Shown here: positions 1 to 8,970 of the stretch, one piece after another
Position numbering within the stretch: the first letter of the stretch is position 1
Layout of the letters: every line of letters starts with the position of its first letter
NCBI GenBank assembly: GCA_002507205.1
Contig: DAZF01000004.1
Span: 5,696-69,695 of the forward strand
Origin: Methanolobus sp. UBA32
GTDB lineage: Archaea > Halobacteriota > Methanosarcinia > Methanosarcinales > Methanosarcinaceae
DNA length: 64,000 nucleotides
Direction of reading: 5' to 3'
The notes under the pieces: model-generated
What the model was told of the DNA's origin: nothing
What the model saw: only the letters and a program-made list of their open reading frames with translations
Database searches by the model: none
Translations under genes and position numbers: made by a program

Positions 1-1
1 A

Positions 2-592
2 AATGCGGACCCTTCAAAACCAATTATTGCAACCGGCCAGACATATTTTGCGATACAGACACGCAGACAGGAACTTGCAGATGATAAGGAATTCCAGCGT
101 CTGAAGGAAGAAGAGAAACGCCTGTTTCTGCGTAACGAGATGCGGGAACATAATAAGCAACTTGTTGAAACTGCTCAGCAAGCCGGAGTGAGATCTGATC
201 TTGATTTCGCAATATTTCAAAATCACGGATATAAGGGTCTTTATGGAGGACTGGGAGCTAAGGATATTCACCGGCGAAAGGGACTGAAAAGAAATCAGCA
301 GATTCTCGACAACATGGGCAGTACCGAACTTGCTGCAAATCTGTTCCGTGCCACACAGACTGAAGAAAAACTGCGAAGAGAAAAGATACAGGGCAAAACA
401 AAAGCCAATGACACTCATTTTGAAGTCGGCAAAAAAGTACGCCAGACGATCGAGGAACTTGGCGGAACCATGCCTGAGAATCTACCCACCCCAGAAGAAG
501 ACCTGAAAAAGCTGGAATGCCGGGTGAAGTCCGCAGATAAGAAAATGATCAAAGGTAGTAAACTGCCGGAGAGGCTGGAGAGTGGAAAATGA
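2..592 (+). CDS. dinD: DNA-damage-inducible protein D (DinD), 5' truncated by window edge
   Basis: The frame is open from the first bases of the window to a TGA at 590-592, so this is the C-terminal ~196 residues of a larger protein. Upstream of the first internal ATG (140) it still reads as protein, including an IATGQTYFAIQTRRQEL segment followed by a Glu/Lys-rich helix, which is characteristic of the DinD family. The visible part also has GLYGGLGAKDIHRRKGL and a stretch on loss of 'TELAANLFRATQTEEKL', both typical of DinD. In Escherichia coli dinD is SOS-induced and the protein antagonises RecA; that role is not shown here. The stop overlaps the hsdS start by 4 bp (ATGA), so the gene is translationally coupled to a type I restriction operon. 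Family call is confident; function inside an archaeal restriction locus is unknown. Confidence 0.85.
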   Translation, partial: NADPSKPIIATGQTYFAIQTRRQELADDKEFQRLKEEEKRLFLRNEMREHNKQLVETAQQAGVRSDLDFAIFQNHGYKGLYGGLGAKDIHRRKGLKRNQQILDNMGSTELAANLFRATQTEEKLRREKIQGKTKANDTHFEVGKKVRQTIEELGGTMPENLPTPEEDLKKLECRVKSADKKMIKGSKLPERLESGK

Positions 593-1770
593 AGTTGCCT
601 GATGGGTGGACAGTAAAACCGATTTTTGAGGTTGCTCCTATTGTAAGCAAACTAGTTGATCCAAAGCTAGACGAATATTCTCAACTGACTCTTATTGCGC
701 CCAATCACATCCAGCAAAAAAGTGGACAAATAATCGCTAAGGAGACGGCAGCAGAGCAATCTGCAATTAGTGGTAAGTACCTAGTTTCAGAGAATGATGT
801 TATTTACTCTAAAATACGTCCATATCTGATGAAAGCTGCAATTTCCGCTGAAAAATGTCTTTGTAGTGCTGATATGTACCCACTGCATTGCAACAGTGAA
901 ATCGAGCCAAGGTATTTGCATTCAGTTTTATTGAGTGAGCGATTTACCTATTATGCAAATTCTTGTTCTGCTCGAACGGGAATTCCAAAGTTAAACAGAG
1001 AAGACATGGGAGAATACTTGTTAAACCTCCCCCCACTCCCCGAACAAAAAGCCATTGCCGACCTGCTATCCACAGGGGATGAGGCCATCGAGAAAACCGG
1101 AAGGCTGATTCAGGCGAAGGAGAAACGGTTTAAGCAACTCCTGATTGATCTGATTTATGTGCCTGCTTTTGAAGGTAAATGGAAGCAGGTCAGGACAAAA
1201 TCGCTTTTCAAAGAACGCAAAGAAACAAACCGAGGTGATTTGCCACTTCTTTCCATAACAAATGGAGAAGGGGTGATTCCTCGTGAAGATACGAATCGAA
1301 AAGACACATCAAATGAAGATAAATCCAAGTATCTTAGAATATGCCCTGGAGATATTGGATATAACACTATGAGAATGTGGCAAGGTGTCTCTGCTCTTTC
1401 ACCTTTAGAAGGAATTGTGAGCCCGGCTTATACAATATGCATTCCAGGAGAAAAGCTCTATCCCTCGTTTGTCGCTTATTTATTCAAAATGCCTTTCATG
1501 ATTCATCGATTTTATCGATATTCACAGGGTTTAACCTCAGATACCTGGAATCTTAAATATCCTCACTTCGGTGAGGTCAAAATGCCACTCCCACCGCTCG
1601 AAGAACAAAAAGCCATCTCAGAAACCTTATCCACCGCCCAGCATGAGATCGACCTGCTAAAACAACTGGCAGATAAATACAAAACTCAGAAACGTGGCCT
1701 GATGCAGAAGATGCTTACGGGCGAGTGGCGGGTGAAGGAAGAGATAATCAGACAATATTCCGAGGCGTGA
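589..1770 (+). CDS. hsdS: Type I restriction-modification specificity subunit HsdS
   Basis: A 393-residue protein with the standard HsdS plan of two target-recognition domains, each followed by a conserved helical spacer. The first spacer begins near residue 145 with LPPLPEQKAIADLLSTGDEA. The second begins near residue 335 with LPPLEEQKAISETLSTAQHE and is followed by a coiled stretch ending QKRGLMQKMLTGEWRV. The two LPPLxEQKAI repeats are the hallmark that gives HsdS its pseudo-two-fold symmetry. The protein selects the bipartite DNA target for both HsdM and HsdR. It starts on an ATG overlapping the dinD stop and is followed after 2 bp by a small gene and then hsdR. The target cannot be read from the sequence. 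No frameshift or truncation is visible. Confidence 0.95.
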   Translation: MKLPDGWTVKPIFEVAPIVSKLVDPKLDEYSQLTLIAPNHIQQKSGQIIAKETAAEQSAISGKYLVSENDVIYSKIRPYLMKAAISAEKCLCSADMYPLHCNSEIEPRYLHSVLLSERFTYYANSCSARTGIPKLNREDMGEYLLNLPPLPEQKAIADLLSTGDEAIEKTGRLIQAKEKRFKQLLIDLIYVPAFEGKWKQVRTKSLFKERKETNRGDLPLLSITNGEGVIPREDTNRKDTSNEDKSKYLRICPGDIGYNTMRMWQGVSALSPLEGIVSPAYTICIPGEKLYPSFVAYLFKMPFMIHRFYRYSQGLTSDTWNLKYPHFGEVKMPLPPLEEQKAISETLSTAQHEIDLLKQLADKYKTQKRGLMQKMLTGEWRVKEEIIRQYSEA

Positions 1771-1772
1771 TT

Positions 1773-2303
1773 ATGGCAAAGAGGAGACTGAACTCACTGG
1801 AAAAGGCAGAGCTGGTTGCTCTGGTGAAGGACATGATGGAACTGTCTGATGATAATAAGCTCTTTGTCAGGTCGGTGCTTGCAGACACCGAAGATATTGA
1901 TGTTGAGAAGTACAAGAAGAAAATATCCCATGCGTTGAGTTTCGATATGAGAAAATCGCAATACTGGGATCTTGAAGAGGCGGCGCGCATTCTCCGGTAT
2001 GTTGAAAAGGCTACTGATGATGCAATGATCATTGCGGACATTTATGTTCATGCAGTGGTAGAAGGAGAGAAAATCACCGACATGTTCGGGGATATTGACG
2101 AAGACTATTACTGTTCGATGGAAGAAATCTATGGGAATGCTGCAAAATGGGTTCTTGCTTCGGAAAAGCAGGGAAACGACATTTCCAGCCTAAAGGAAAG
2201 CATGCATCAGGTCATGACCACAGCCAGGAACATCGGCTGGGGATACGGTGATGAAATCTCGTACCTCTGGACTGAATATTTCGAAGACACCGACATAGAA
2301 TAA
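1773..2303 (+). CDS. Small acidic accessory protein of the type I RM operon (possibly DUF6155-like)
   Basis: A 176-residue acidic protein starting MAKRRLNSLEKAEL. I chose ATG 1773, two bases after the hsdS stop, over an in-frame earlier start at 1725 that would overlap hsdS and give an unlikely N-terminus. The sequence is mostly helical: an LVALVKDMMELSDDNKLF segment, then a YKKKISHALS segment. The order (short helical head, 'D-N-K-x-F' motif, Tyr-Lys-rich helix) resembles the DUF6155 group, but this match is from memory and weak. No catalytic motif is visible. Its position between hsdS and hsdR on one transcript argues for a role in assembling or controlling the restriction complex (inference). 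Confidence 0.75.
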   Translation: MAKRRLNSLEKAELVALVKDMMELSDDNKLFVRSVLADTEDIDVEKYKKKISHALSFDMRKSQYWDLEEAARILRYVEKATDDAMIIADIYVHAVVEGEKITDMFGDIDEDYYCSMEEIYGNAAKWVLASEKQGNDISSLKESMHQVMTTARNIGWGYGDEISYLWTEYFEDTDIE

Positions 2304-2315
2304 GGAGGAAATACC

Positions 2316-5300
2316 ATGGACACTTTCGAGACAAGCGAAAAAATTCTTTCCCAGATACCGGCCGTACAGCTTCTTATAAATTTAGGTTATGAATACCTAA
2401 CTCCCGGCGAGGCTTTGAAGGAAAAGCAGAACCGCACATCCAATGTACTCCTTGAGAACATCTTGCGCAGCCAGCTTAAGAAAATAAACCGCATACAGTA
2501 CAGGGGAAATGAGTATCTTTTCAGTGAAGAGAACATCCAGTCTGCCATCGAGAAGCTCAGGAACATCAGGTACGATGGACTGCTGAAAACTAACGAATCA
2601 GTATATGACCTCCTGACCCTTGGCACTGCAATGGAACAGACCATTGAAGGCAACTCAAAGAGCTTCAACCTGAACTACATAGACTGGCGCAATCCGAGGA
2701 GGAACAGCTTCCATGTAACAGTTGAATACAGTGTCCAGCGCTCCAGAAGCACCGAAACCGTTCGACCGGATATCGTGCTGTTTGTCAACGGAATTCCTTT
2801 TTCTGTAATTGAATGCAAATCCCCGCAAATAGATGTGGCTCAGGCAGTATCACAATCCACCAGGAACCAGAACGATGACCATATTCCAAAACTCTTCACT
2901 TACACTCAACTCTTACTTGCCATAAACAAGAACGATGCCAGGTATGCAACAACAGGAAGTGCTACAAAGTTCTGGAGTATATGGAAAGAAAAACAGACAG
3001 AAACGGGCAACCCAGAATTTGAAAAACTGAAGGAACTGGTCAACAAGCCACTGGAAAAAGACATAATTTCAAAAATCACATCCACCTTTAACATTGAACC
3101 TGAAATACTGGAAAAAGAGCGTCTCGTTACCGAACAGGATAGAACGATATACTCACTATGCAGTCCTGAAAGATTACTGGAACTTACATGGAAGTTTACC
3201 GTATTTGATGCCGGCATCAAGAAAATAGCCAGATATCAGCAGTATTTTGTCATAAAATCAACTCTCAGACGCATAAAACAATTCAAAGAGGACGGAGCCC
3301 GCAGGGGAGGAATAATCTGGCATACACAGGGCTCAGGTAAATCCCTGACAATGGTAATGCTTGCAAGGAACCTTGCCCTTGACCCTGAAATACTAAATCC
3401 TCGCATCGTCCTGGTTACAGACAGGGACGACCTTGATAAGCAGCTTGGCAACACATTCGCAGCCTGTGGCCTTGAAGCCAACCGTGCCACATCCGGAAGC
3501 AATCTTCTGGAGTTAATTACCAATAAAGAATCAGGCATCATCACCACGCTGATCCATAAATTCGACAAAGCCTATGCCGCAGAAAAATACCAGAACGAAT
3601 CACCTGACATCTTCGTTCTTGTCGATGAGAGTCACCGAACTCAGTTTGGCTCATTCTCTGCACGTATGAGACAAATCTTCCCCAATGCATGTTATCTCGG
3701 GTTCACCGGAACTCCCCTGATGAAAAAGGAGAAGAACAGCTTTACAAAATTCGGAGGACTGCTTGAACCTCATTATTCCATAACACAGGCAGTTGAGGAT
3801 GGTGCTGTGGTGCCGCTTCTCTATGAAGGAAGACATGTGGAAATGACCCAGAACCAGGCAGCAGTCGATCTCTGGTTCGAGCGCCATACCCAGGGACTTA
3901 CCGACGATCAAAAAGCAGACCTCAAACGCAAATATGCCAGAGCCGAAATGCTGAACAAAGCCGACCAGGTCATTTACATGAGAGCATTTGACATCAGTGA
4001 GCACTATCGTGAAAACTGGCAGGGAACAGGATTCAAGGCCCAGCTCGTAGCTCCCAGTAAACCTGCTGCCCTGAAATACCATGAATACTTAAGCGAAATC
4101 GGAACCGTTTCATCAGATGTCGTTATTTCCCCACCGGATATGCGTGAAAGTTATGATGAGACAGATGACGAAGCAACCGATGAAGTTGTCAAATTCTGGC
4201 AAAAAATGATGAGACGCTATGGGAAAGAGGATGAATATACAAAACAGCTCATCAACCAGTTCAAACATGGCAATGATCCGGAAATACTGATAGTAGTAAG
4301 CAAACTCCTGACAGGATTTGACGCCCCGAAAAATACAGTATTGTATCTGTGCAGGGTTTTACGGGAACACACCCTTCTTCAAGCCATTGCAAGGGTAAAT
4401 CGTATTCATGAAAACAAAGAGTTTGGATTTATCATTGATTATGCAAGTATTCTCGGAGAACTGGACAAAGCCCTGACAATGTACAGCGCATTTGAAGGCT
4501 TCGATGAGTCCGATCTTGCAGGTACACTCAGTTCGATAAACAGAGAGATTGAAAAACTACCAGAAAGATACTCTAACCTCTGGGATCTTTTCAAAACAGT
4601 AAAACATGCTTATGACGAAGAAGAATACGAACTTTTACTTGGGGATGAAGAACTCAGAGACGAATTCTATGCCCTTCTTTCCGAATATTCCAGAAATCTC
4701 TCAATTGCTCTGTCTTCAGACCGCTTTTTATCAGAAACAGATGAGAATACATTATCAAGATACAAAGCCGACCTTCGTAAATTCCAATCTCTGAAAAAAT
4801 CAGTTAAACTGCGATATGCGGAAGCAATTGATTACAGAGATTACGAACCAAAAATAAAGAAGCTTCTTGATACACATATACAGGCAGATGAAGTAATACA
4901 GCTCAACGAACCTGTCAATATCTTTGATAATGAGATGTTCGATCAGGTAAAAGAAGAACATGGCATTTATAATACAAAAAAGACCGCTGCCTCCAGAGCT
5001 GATACCATTGCGCACGCTACCAGGAAAGTGATTATTGATAAAATGGACACTGACCCTGCATTCTATGAGAAATTCTCAAAGCTTATACAGCAGGCCATTG
5101 AAGATTTCAGAGCAAAGAGAATCTCAGATCTGGACTATTTGATAAAAGTCACGGATATCAGAAACAAGATAATTGGAAAAGTACATGATAAAATACCAGA
5201 TCAACTAACTGATAATGAAGATGCCATAGCTTATTACGGAGTAATCAAACCCTTTATAAAAAAGAATGAAATGGACGAGAAGGAGCTTGAAGCCATTATC

Positions 5301-5516
5301 GCAGATACTGCCATAGCTATTCATGAAATCATTCAAAAAAACAACAAAGTCAATTTCTGGGAGGATGAGGATGCAAAAAATCAAACTTCGAATGAAATTG
5401 ACGACTATCTGTACGACGAACTGAAAAACGCAAAAGGTATCGACTTGTCAACCGAACAGATGGACGGAATTATAGACAAGGTCCTGCAGGTTGCAGAACA
5501 CAGGAGCTACAAATGA
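2316..5516 (+). CDS. hsdR: Type I restriction endonuclease subunit HsdR
   Basis: A 1066-residue HsdR of normal family length. The N-terminal nuclease domain has the PD-(D/E)xK signature as RPDIVLF...VIECKSP near residues 150-170. The SF2 translocase follows: Walker A TQGSGKS near residue 337, DESH box (VDESHRTQFG) near 437, motif III GFTGTPLM, and motifs V-VI SKLLTGFDAP and QAIARVNRIH. The C-terminal ~350 residues are helical, as expected for docking to HsdM-HsdS. A strong Shine-Dalgarno (AAGGAGG) lies 6-7 bases before the ATG. The enzyme translocates DNA using ATP and cuts far from the HsdS target. All catalytic motifs look intact, so the gene is probably active if hsdM exists upstream of the window. 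Confidence 0.96.
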   Translation: MDTFETSEKILSQIPAVQLLINLGYEYLTPGEALKEKQNRTSNVLLENILRSQLKKINRIQYRGNEYLFSEENIQSAIEKLRNIRYDGLLKTNESVYDLLTLGTAMEQTIEGNSKSFNLNYIDWRNPRRNSFHVTVEYSVQRSRSTETVRPDIVLFVNGIPFSVIECKSPQIDVAQAVSQSTRNQNDDHIPKLFTYTQLLLAINKNDARYATTGSATKFWSIWKEKQTETGNPEFEKLKELVNKPLEKDIISKITSTFNIEPEILEKERLVTEQDRTIYSLCSPERLLELTWKFTVFDAGIKKIARYQQYFVIKSTLRRIKQFKEDGARRGGIIWHTQGSGKSLTMVMLARNLALDPEILNPRIVLVTDRDDLDKQLGNTFAACGLEANRATSGSNLLELITNKESGIITTLIHKFDKAYAAEKYQNESPDIFVLVDESHRTQFGSFSARMRQIFPNACYLGFTGTPLMKKEKNSFTKFGGLLEPHYSITQAVEDGAVVPLLYEGRHVEMTQNQAAVDLWFERHTQGLTDDQKADLKRKYARAEMLNKADQVIYMRAFDISEHYRENWQGTGFKAQLVAPSKPAALKYHEYLSEIGTVSSDVVISPPDMRESYDETDDEATDEVVKFWQKMMRRYGKEDEYTKQLINQFKHGNDPEILIVVSKLLTGFDAPKNTVLYLCRVLREHTLLQAIARVNRIHENKEFGFIIDYASILGELDKALTMYSAFEGFDESDLAGTLSSINREIEKLPERYSNLWDLFKTVKHAYDEEEYELLLGDEELRDEFYALLSEYSRNLSIALSSDRFLSETDENTLSRYKADLRKFQSLKKSVKLRYAEAIDYRDYEPKIKKLLDTHIQADEVIQLNEPVNIFDNEMFDQVKEEHGIYNTKKTAASRADTIAHATRKVIIDKMDTDPAFYEKFSKLIQQAIEDFRAKRISDLDYLIKVTDIRNKIIGKVHDKIPDQLTDNEDAIAYYGVIKPFIKKNEMDEKELEAIIADTAIAIHEIIQKNNKVNFWEDEDAKNQTSNEIDDYLYDELKNAKGIDLSTEQMDGIIDKVLQVAEHRSYK

Positions 5517-6238
5517 CCGTGGCAACAAATTATGAAAAACGGTCATTTACCTATGGTCAAAAGATCATTGAATACCAGCTATTTTATGCCAGAAGAAAAA
5601 CACTGGAAATCGCAGTTCATCCAGACAGTACCATAATTGTCAAAGCACCTGTTGATTCTGAAATATCACTACTTGAAAAAAAGATACATAAAAGAGCAAG
5701 GTGGATCCTAAAACAGCTTGATTATTTCCGGCAATTCACCCCAAAAACACCGGAGAGGCTTTACATTAGTGGAGAGACACATTTGTATCTTGGAAAACAA
5801 TATCGTTTAAAAGTTACCCAGGGACAGGAAAATAACGCTAAACTGTCCAGAGGGACTTTTCAGGTCAGTTGTCGAGATGAACCTAAGCCTGAATTAGTAA
5901 AAAAGCTCATGAAAAAATGGTATTCAGAGAAGGCAAAAATTCAATTTACCGAAAGTTTTGATAGATGCTGGCCAAAGTTTAATTCTTTGGGTTTCAGCAA
6001 ACCTTCAGTTTCTATAAAACGTATGCGAAAAAGATGGGGGAGCCTGTCAGAGAAAGGTACCATGATACTAAATACGGAACTAGTCAAAGCTCCTAAAGAA
6101 TGCATTGATTATGTTGTCATCCATGAACTCTGTCATTTAAAATATCATGACCATAGCCCTGAGTATTACAAGATGCTTGATTCATTGATGCCGGGATGGG
6201 AAAAAATAAAGCATAAACTCGAGATAAGCATGGCATAA
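5513..6238 (+). CDS. YgjP-like zinc metallopeptidase (DUF45/M48-related)
   Basis: A 241-residue protein with the DUF45/YgjP layout: an N-terminal beta domain (residues ~15-100) and a C-terminal gluzincin-like HExxH domain. The zinc motif is HELCHLKYHDHSPEYY near residues 203-220, followed by a conserved W in 'MPGWEKIKHKL'. It also has the conserved RMRKRWGSLSEKGT segment (Arg/Trp-Gly-Ser), typical of this family. The start codon overlaps the hsdR stop by 4 bp (ATGA), so the two are translationally coupled. Such peptidases are commonly found at the end of type I restriction operons, where they have been suggested to process or turn over subunits. That role is not established here. Confidence 0.88.
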   Translation: MTVATNYEKRSFTYGQKIIEYQLFYARRKTLEIAVHPDSTIIVKAPVDSEISLLEKKIHKRARWILKQLDYFRQFTPKTPERLYISGETHLYLGKQYRLKVTQGQENNAKLSRGTFQVSCRDEPKPELVKKLMKKWYSEKAKIQFTESFDRCWPKFNSLGFSKPSVSIKRMRKRWGSLSEKGTMILNTELVKAPKECIDYVVIHELCHLKYHDHSPEYYKMLDSLMPGWEKIKHKLEISMA

Positions 6239-6262
6239 AAACAAACACCGAGTACAGAATAA

Positions 6263-7375
6263 TTACTCAAGACATTTGAGTATGTCTTTTGAGTCAGGAA
6301 CTGGTTCAACATACCGGGTTCTGCCACGCATGCCTTTACCGGAGAAGTCAGCATTTATAAGTCGCGATACATGCATTTTCTCGATTATTTCATAAAATCG
6401 CGTATACCCAAGTCCGGTTATTTCATGGAATGTCTTATACAATTCCCCGGTCTGGAGACTGCTATCCCTTGCAATTAGTCCGAGTAATGCCTTTTCATGC
6501 TCCGAAAGTGACTTTATATTGCGGCACAGGTGCAAAAGCCGGGAAGCTTCATACGCCTTCTCGACATCCTCAACAGAAACAGTTCTGCTGGCCCTACGCT
6601 CTGCATTAAGACCGGAACGCTTCAGGAGATCGATACCTATCCTCAGGTCACCCGTCATACCCACATAGGAGACGACTTTATCCCGTGCTTCAGAAGATAC
6701 CACATCCTGAAAGAAAGCGTGCCTTATACGATTGTCAATGATATCACCGATCTCATCGAGCTCATATCTGGGAAAAGCGATTTCCTCCGGCAGAAACACC
6801 GAACCAACCCTGGGATCGAAACTATAGGGAATTCCAACATCACTTATTATGGCTATTATGGATATCCGTGCACCAGGATATTGCTCATGTGCCCTTAACA
6901 GAGAATACATCACCTCATCTGCATGGCCTTCAGGAAAAAGGTAATTGATGTCATCCAGGGCAACCACAAGGGTCTTGTTGGCATCCAGCAGGTACTTTAT
7001 CACCTTTTCAAAAAGCCTTCTGAAAGCAACACCCGATGAAGGTGGAGTGATATGCACAAGCTGTTCATATATCCTTGAAACGACAGCAAACCTTGTGGAA
7101 TCCATCTGACAATTGACCTTTACAAAGACCACATTATCAGTGTATTCTTTCATCTCATTGAATACCTTCATAACAGCAGTGGTCTTTCCGGTCCCCGGAG
7201 GACCTTTTACAAGGCAGTTAACCGGGCGCATACCCCTTAAGGCAGGCTTCAGGCTGAAGCGCAGAGATTGCATCTGGGAATCCCTGTGTACAAAATAGTC
7301 CGGCAGGTAATCAAACTCAAGTATCTCCCCATTACTAAAAAGAGTCTCATCCCACAGAAGCATATCTTTGCTCAC
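6263..7375 (-). CDS. Orc1/Cdc6-family AAA+ replication initiator
   Basis: A 370-residue AAA+ ATPase: N-terminal YFVHRDSQMQSL helix, Walker A GPPGTGKTT near residues 59-67, Walker B VVALDDINYL near 138, sensor regions, and a C-terminal winged helix (residues ~290-365, ending in RGRTRYVE). In archaea this family recognises origin repeats and loads MCM. This copy is divergent and is not beside an obvious origin; no ORB-like repeats were recognised in the flanks. It could be a secondary initiator or a paralogue without origin function. The start is GTG 7375 with GAGGGG eight bases upstream; an ATG four codons further in is an alternative. The 3' end lies inside a hairpin (6264-6282). Confidence 0.88.
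   Translation of the reverse strand: MSKDMLLWDETLFSNGEILEFDYLPDYFVHRDSQMQSLRFSLKPALRGMRPVNCLVKGPPGTGKTTAVMKVFNEMKEYTDNVVFVKVNCQMDSTRFAVVSRIYEQLVHITPPSSGVAFRRLFEKVIKYLLDANKTLVVALDDINYLFPEGHADEVMYSLLRAHEQYPGARISIIAIISDVGIPYSFDPRVGSVFLPEEIAFPRYELDEIGDIIDNRIRHAFFQDVVSSEARDKVVSYVGMTGDLRIGIDLLKRSGLNAERRASRTVSVEDVEKAYEASRLLHLCRNIKSLSEHEKALLGLIARDSSLQTGELYKTFHEITGLGYTRFYEIIEKMHVSRLINADFSGKGMRGRTRYVEPVPDSKDILKCLE
6264..6282. terminator. Hairpin over the 3' end of the Orc1/Cdc6 gene
   Basis: A perfect 7-bp inverted repeat, TACTCAA / TTGAGTA, with loop GACAT. One arm includes part of the stop codon and the other encodes the last residues of the Orc1/Cdc6 protein. It sits at the junction with the convergent restriction operon, and the minus strand becomes T-rich after it (TAATTATTC). 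It could serve as terminator or 3' mRNA cap for the minus-strand transcript. Confidence 0.5.
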
Positions 7376-7552
7376 TTTAAATTCCCCTCTAAATTGATAC
7401 TAACGATAAAGCTTGTAATAAACACTGATAATTATTGGTAGTCGATAAGTGATAGTTGCTGCAAACTGTCAGCTTGCAAGACTAATATAATTATCTGCGC
7501 ATAATAACCTTTTGCTTTTATTCCCGAACTGCAATGATAAAACATAATTGCA

Positions 7553-8743
7553 TTATGAAACAAGTGAAGTGATATCTGAAACAGTTTTAACCAGGGTTTC
7601 AACCTCTTCAAGAGTATTATAAAGAGCAAATGAAGCCCTCACAGTACCCCGGACACCCAGATGATCAATACCAGGCATCGCACAATGATAGCCACTTCTT
7701 ACACAGATACCATGTGTCTGGTCAAGTATCATAGCTACGTCATGAGAATTCATACCTACCACATTGAAAGATACCACACCAGCCCGGTTCTTTGGACCAT
7801 ATACTTCAACAGCATCCAGTTCGCCAAGACGTAGAGCTGTTTCCTTTGCCAGGGATATTTCATGCTTTTCGATAGATTCGACACCTAGCTCTTTCACGTA
7901 TTCCACAGCACGACCAAGACCTATGACACCGGGAATATTAGGAGTTCCTGCTTCAAATTTTGCAGGGCTTGGCTCCATTTTGTAACTATCAGGAGTTACG
8001 GAACTGACCATTCCACCCCCAAGGAACAACGGCTCGATCATACCGGGTTCTTTTATGTACAATACACCGGTTCCCTGAGGACCAAGTAAACCTTTATGCC
8101 CCGGGCATACAAAAAAATCAGGATCTATTGAACTAATATCAATTGGTATGTTTCCCGCAGACTGAGAACCGTCCACCAGTATTTTCACGCCTTCCTGTCG
8201 CGCTATTCCAATGATCCTGCCTATGTCCTGTATGGATCCGAATACATTGGAAACGTGGTTGACTGCTATAAGCCGGGTTCTGCCATTGACAGCTGACCTG
8301 ATATCTTCTGGATCCACAACACCACAAATATCAGGTTTTACAACTGTAAGTTCAACACCCAGCTCCTTTAAACGTATCCACGGAAGCAAGTTGGAATGAT
8401 GTTCTACAAGTGTGACTATGACATGGTCACCTTTTTTCCACGGAAAACCTCTGGACACAATATTGATACTTTCTGTTGCATTCTTTGTAAAAATAGTGTT
8501 TGCAGCATCCATATTAAAAAATGATGCAACTATTTCCCGGGCATCTTCATACCTGTTTGTAGTTTCCCTTGCAAGCCTGTGAGCTCCACGCCCATGATTT
8601 GCGGCATACTTATAGAAATAGTCCAGCATTGCAGATACAGCCTGAACAGGCGTTTGTGTCGTAGCTGCATTATCCAGATATATCACATCTTTTAATACGG
8701 GAAAGTCTTCCCTGACTGTGAGAACATCATACATACGAACCAT
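7553..8743 (-). CDS. sufS: Cysteine desulfurase, SufS/CsdA-type (group II)
   Basis: A 396-residue PLP-dependent aminotransferase-fold enzyme. It has the N-terminal DNAATTQTP motif, the PLP-lysine motif PGHKGLLGPQGTGVLY near residues 223-238, and the persulfide-forming cysteine in RSGYHCAMPGIDHLG near residue 358. The GYHCA context and overall length identify the SufS-like group rather than IscS/NifS. It transfers sulfane sulfur from L-cysteine to acceptor proteins for Fe-S clusters or thio-modifications. No SufE, SufBC or IscU gene is adjacent; instead a 47-residue peptide gene lies 31 bp upstream on the same strand, and the YcaO-TfuA pair is about 1 kb away. A role as sulfur donor for thioamidation is possible but only inferred. 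Confidence 0.92.
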   Translation of the reverse strand: MVRMYDVLTVREDFPVLKDVIYLDNAATTQTPVQAVSAMLDYFYKYAANHGRGAHRLARETTNRYEDAREIVASFFNMDAANTIFTKNATESINIVSRGFPWKKGDHVIVTLVEHHSNLLPWIRLKELGVELTVVKPDICGVVDPEDIRSAVNGRTRLIAVNHVSNVFGSIQDIGRIIGIARQEGVKILVDGSQSAGNIPIDISSIDPDFFVCPGHKGLLGPQGTGVLYIKEPGMIEPLFLGGGMVSSVTPDSYKMEPSPAKFEAGTPNIPGVIGLGRAVEYVKELGVESIEKHEISLAKETALRLGELDAVEVYGPKNRAGVVSFNVVGMNSHDVAMILDQTHGICVRSGYHCAMPGIDHLGVRGTVRASFALYNTLEEVETLVKTVSDITSLVS

Positions 8744-8769
8744 TATGCAGAGAATATAAAAATAGTTTT

Positions 8770-8787
8770 GCAGGCTATTTTGCCTGC
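8770..8787 (-). terminator. Hairpin at the stop codon of the 47-residue peptide gene
   Basis: A perfect 6-bp stem GCAGGC / GCCTGC closes a 6-nt loop AAAATA (minus-strand sense). It contains the peptide gene's last codons and its TAG stop, and is followed within 8 bases by a T5 run. It should end or protect the short transcript before the cysteine desulfurase gene, whose start is 26 bp further on. Confidence 0.6.
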
Positions 8788-8918
8788 ACTCCGCCTACCA
8801 TGAAGCGATAAAGCTCCATTTCCTCGGCGTTGAGTTTATCTGCTGATACTCCGCCAACCACCGTATGGCAGCTTTTGAAGATATCGACTACGTTTCTTTT
8901 TCTAGTTAGGTCTCTCAT
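8775..8918 (-). CDS. 47-residue peptide with internal VGGV repeat, unknown function
   Basis: I start this gene at ATG 8916-8918 because a complete AGGAGG lies at the ideal distance (8925-8930); a longer in-frame reading lacks a ribosome site. The peptide begins MRDLTRKRNVVDIF, contains one cysteine (residue 17, SCH), and has two similar segments: VVGGVSADK (20-28) and MVGGVQAK (40-47). It has no signal peptide or membrane segment. It is directly upstream of the cysteine desulfurase on the same strand, but has its own TATA-like repeats and its own 3' hairpin. I recognise no family. It may be a small sulfur-relay or regulatory protein, or a precursor peptide for a modifying enzyme; neither is shown. 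Confidence 0.7.
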   Translation of the reverse strand: MRDLTRKRNVVDIFKSCHTVVGGVSADKLNAEEMELYRFMVGGVQAK

Positions 8919-8970
8919 ATTTTGCCTCCTGTCTCTCTTTAATCTATTTCCGCGCCTATAAATTATTGTA

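Noticed and set aside
1725-1772. Longer N-terminus for the small restriction-operon gene
   Set aside because: It would overlap hsdS by 46 bp and gives an unlikely sequence; ATG 1773 directly after the hsdS stop is better.
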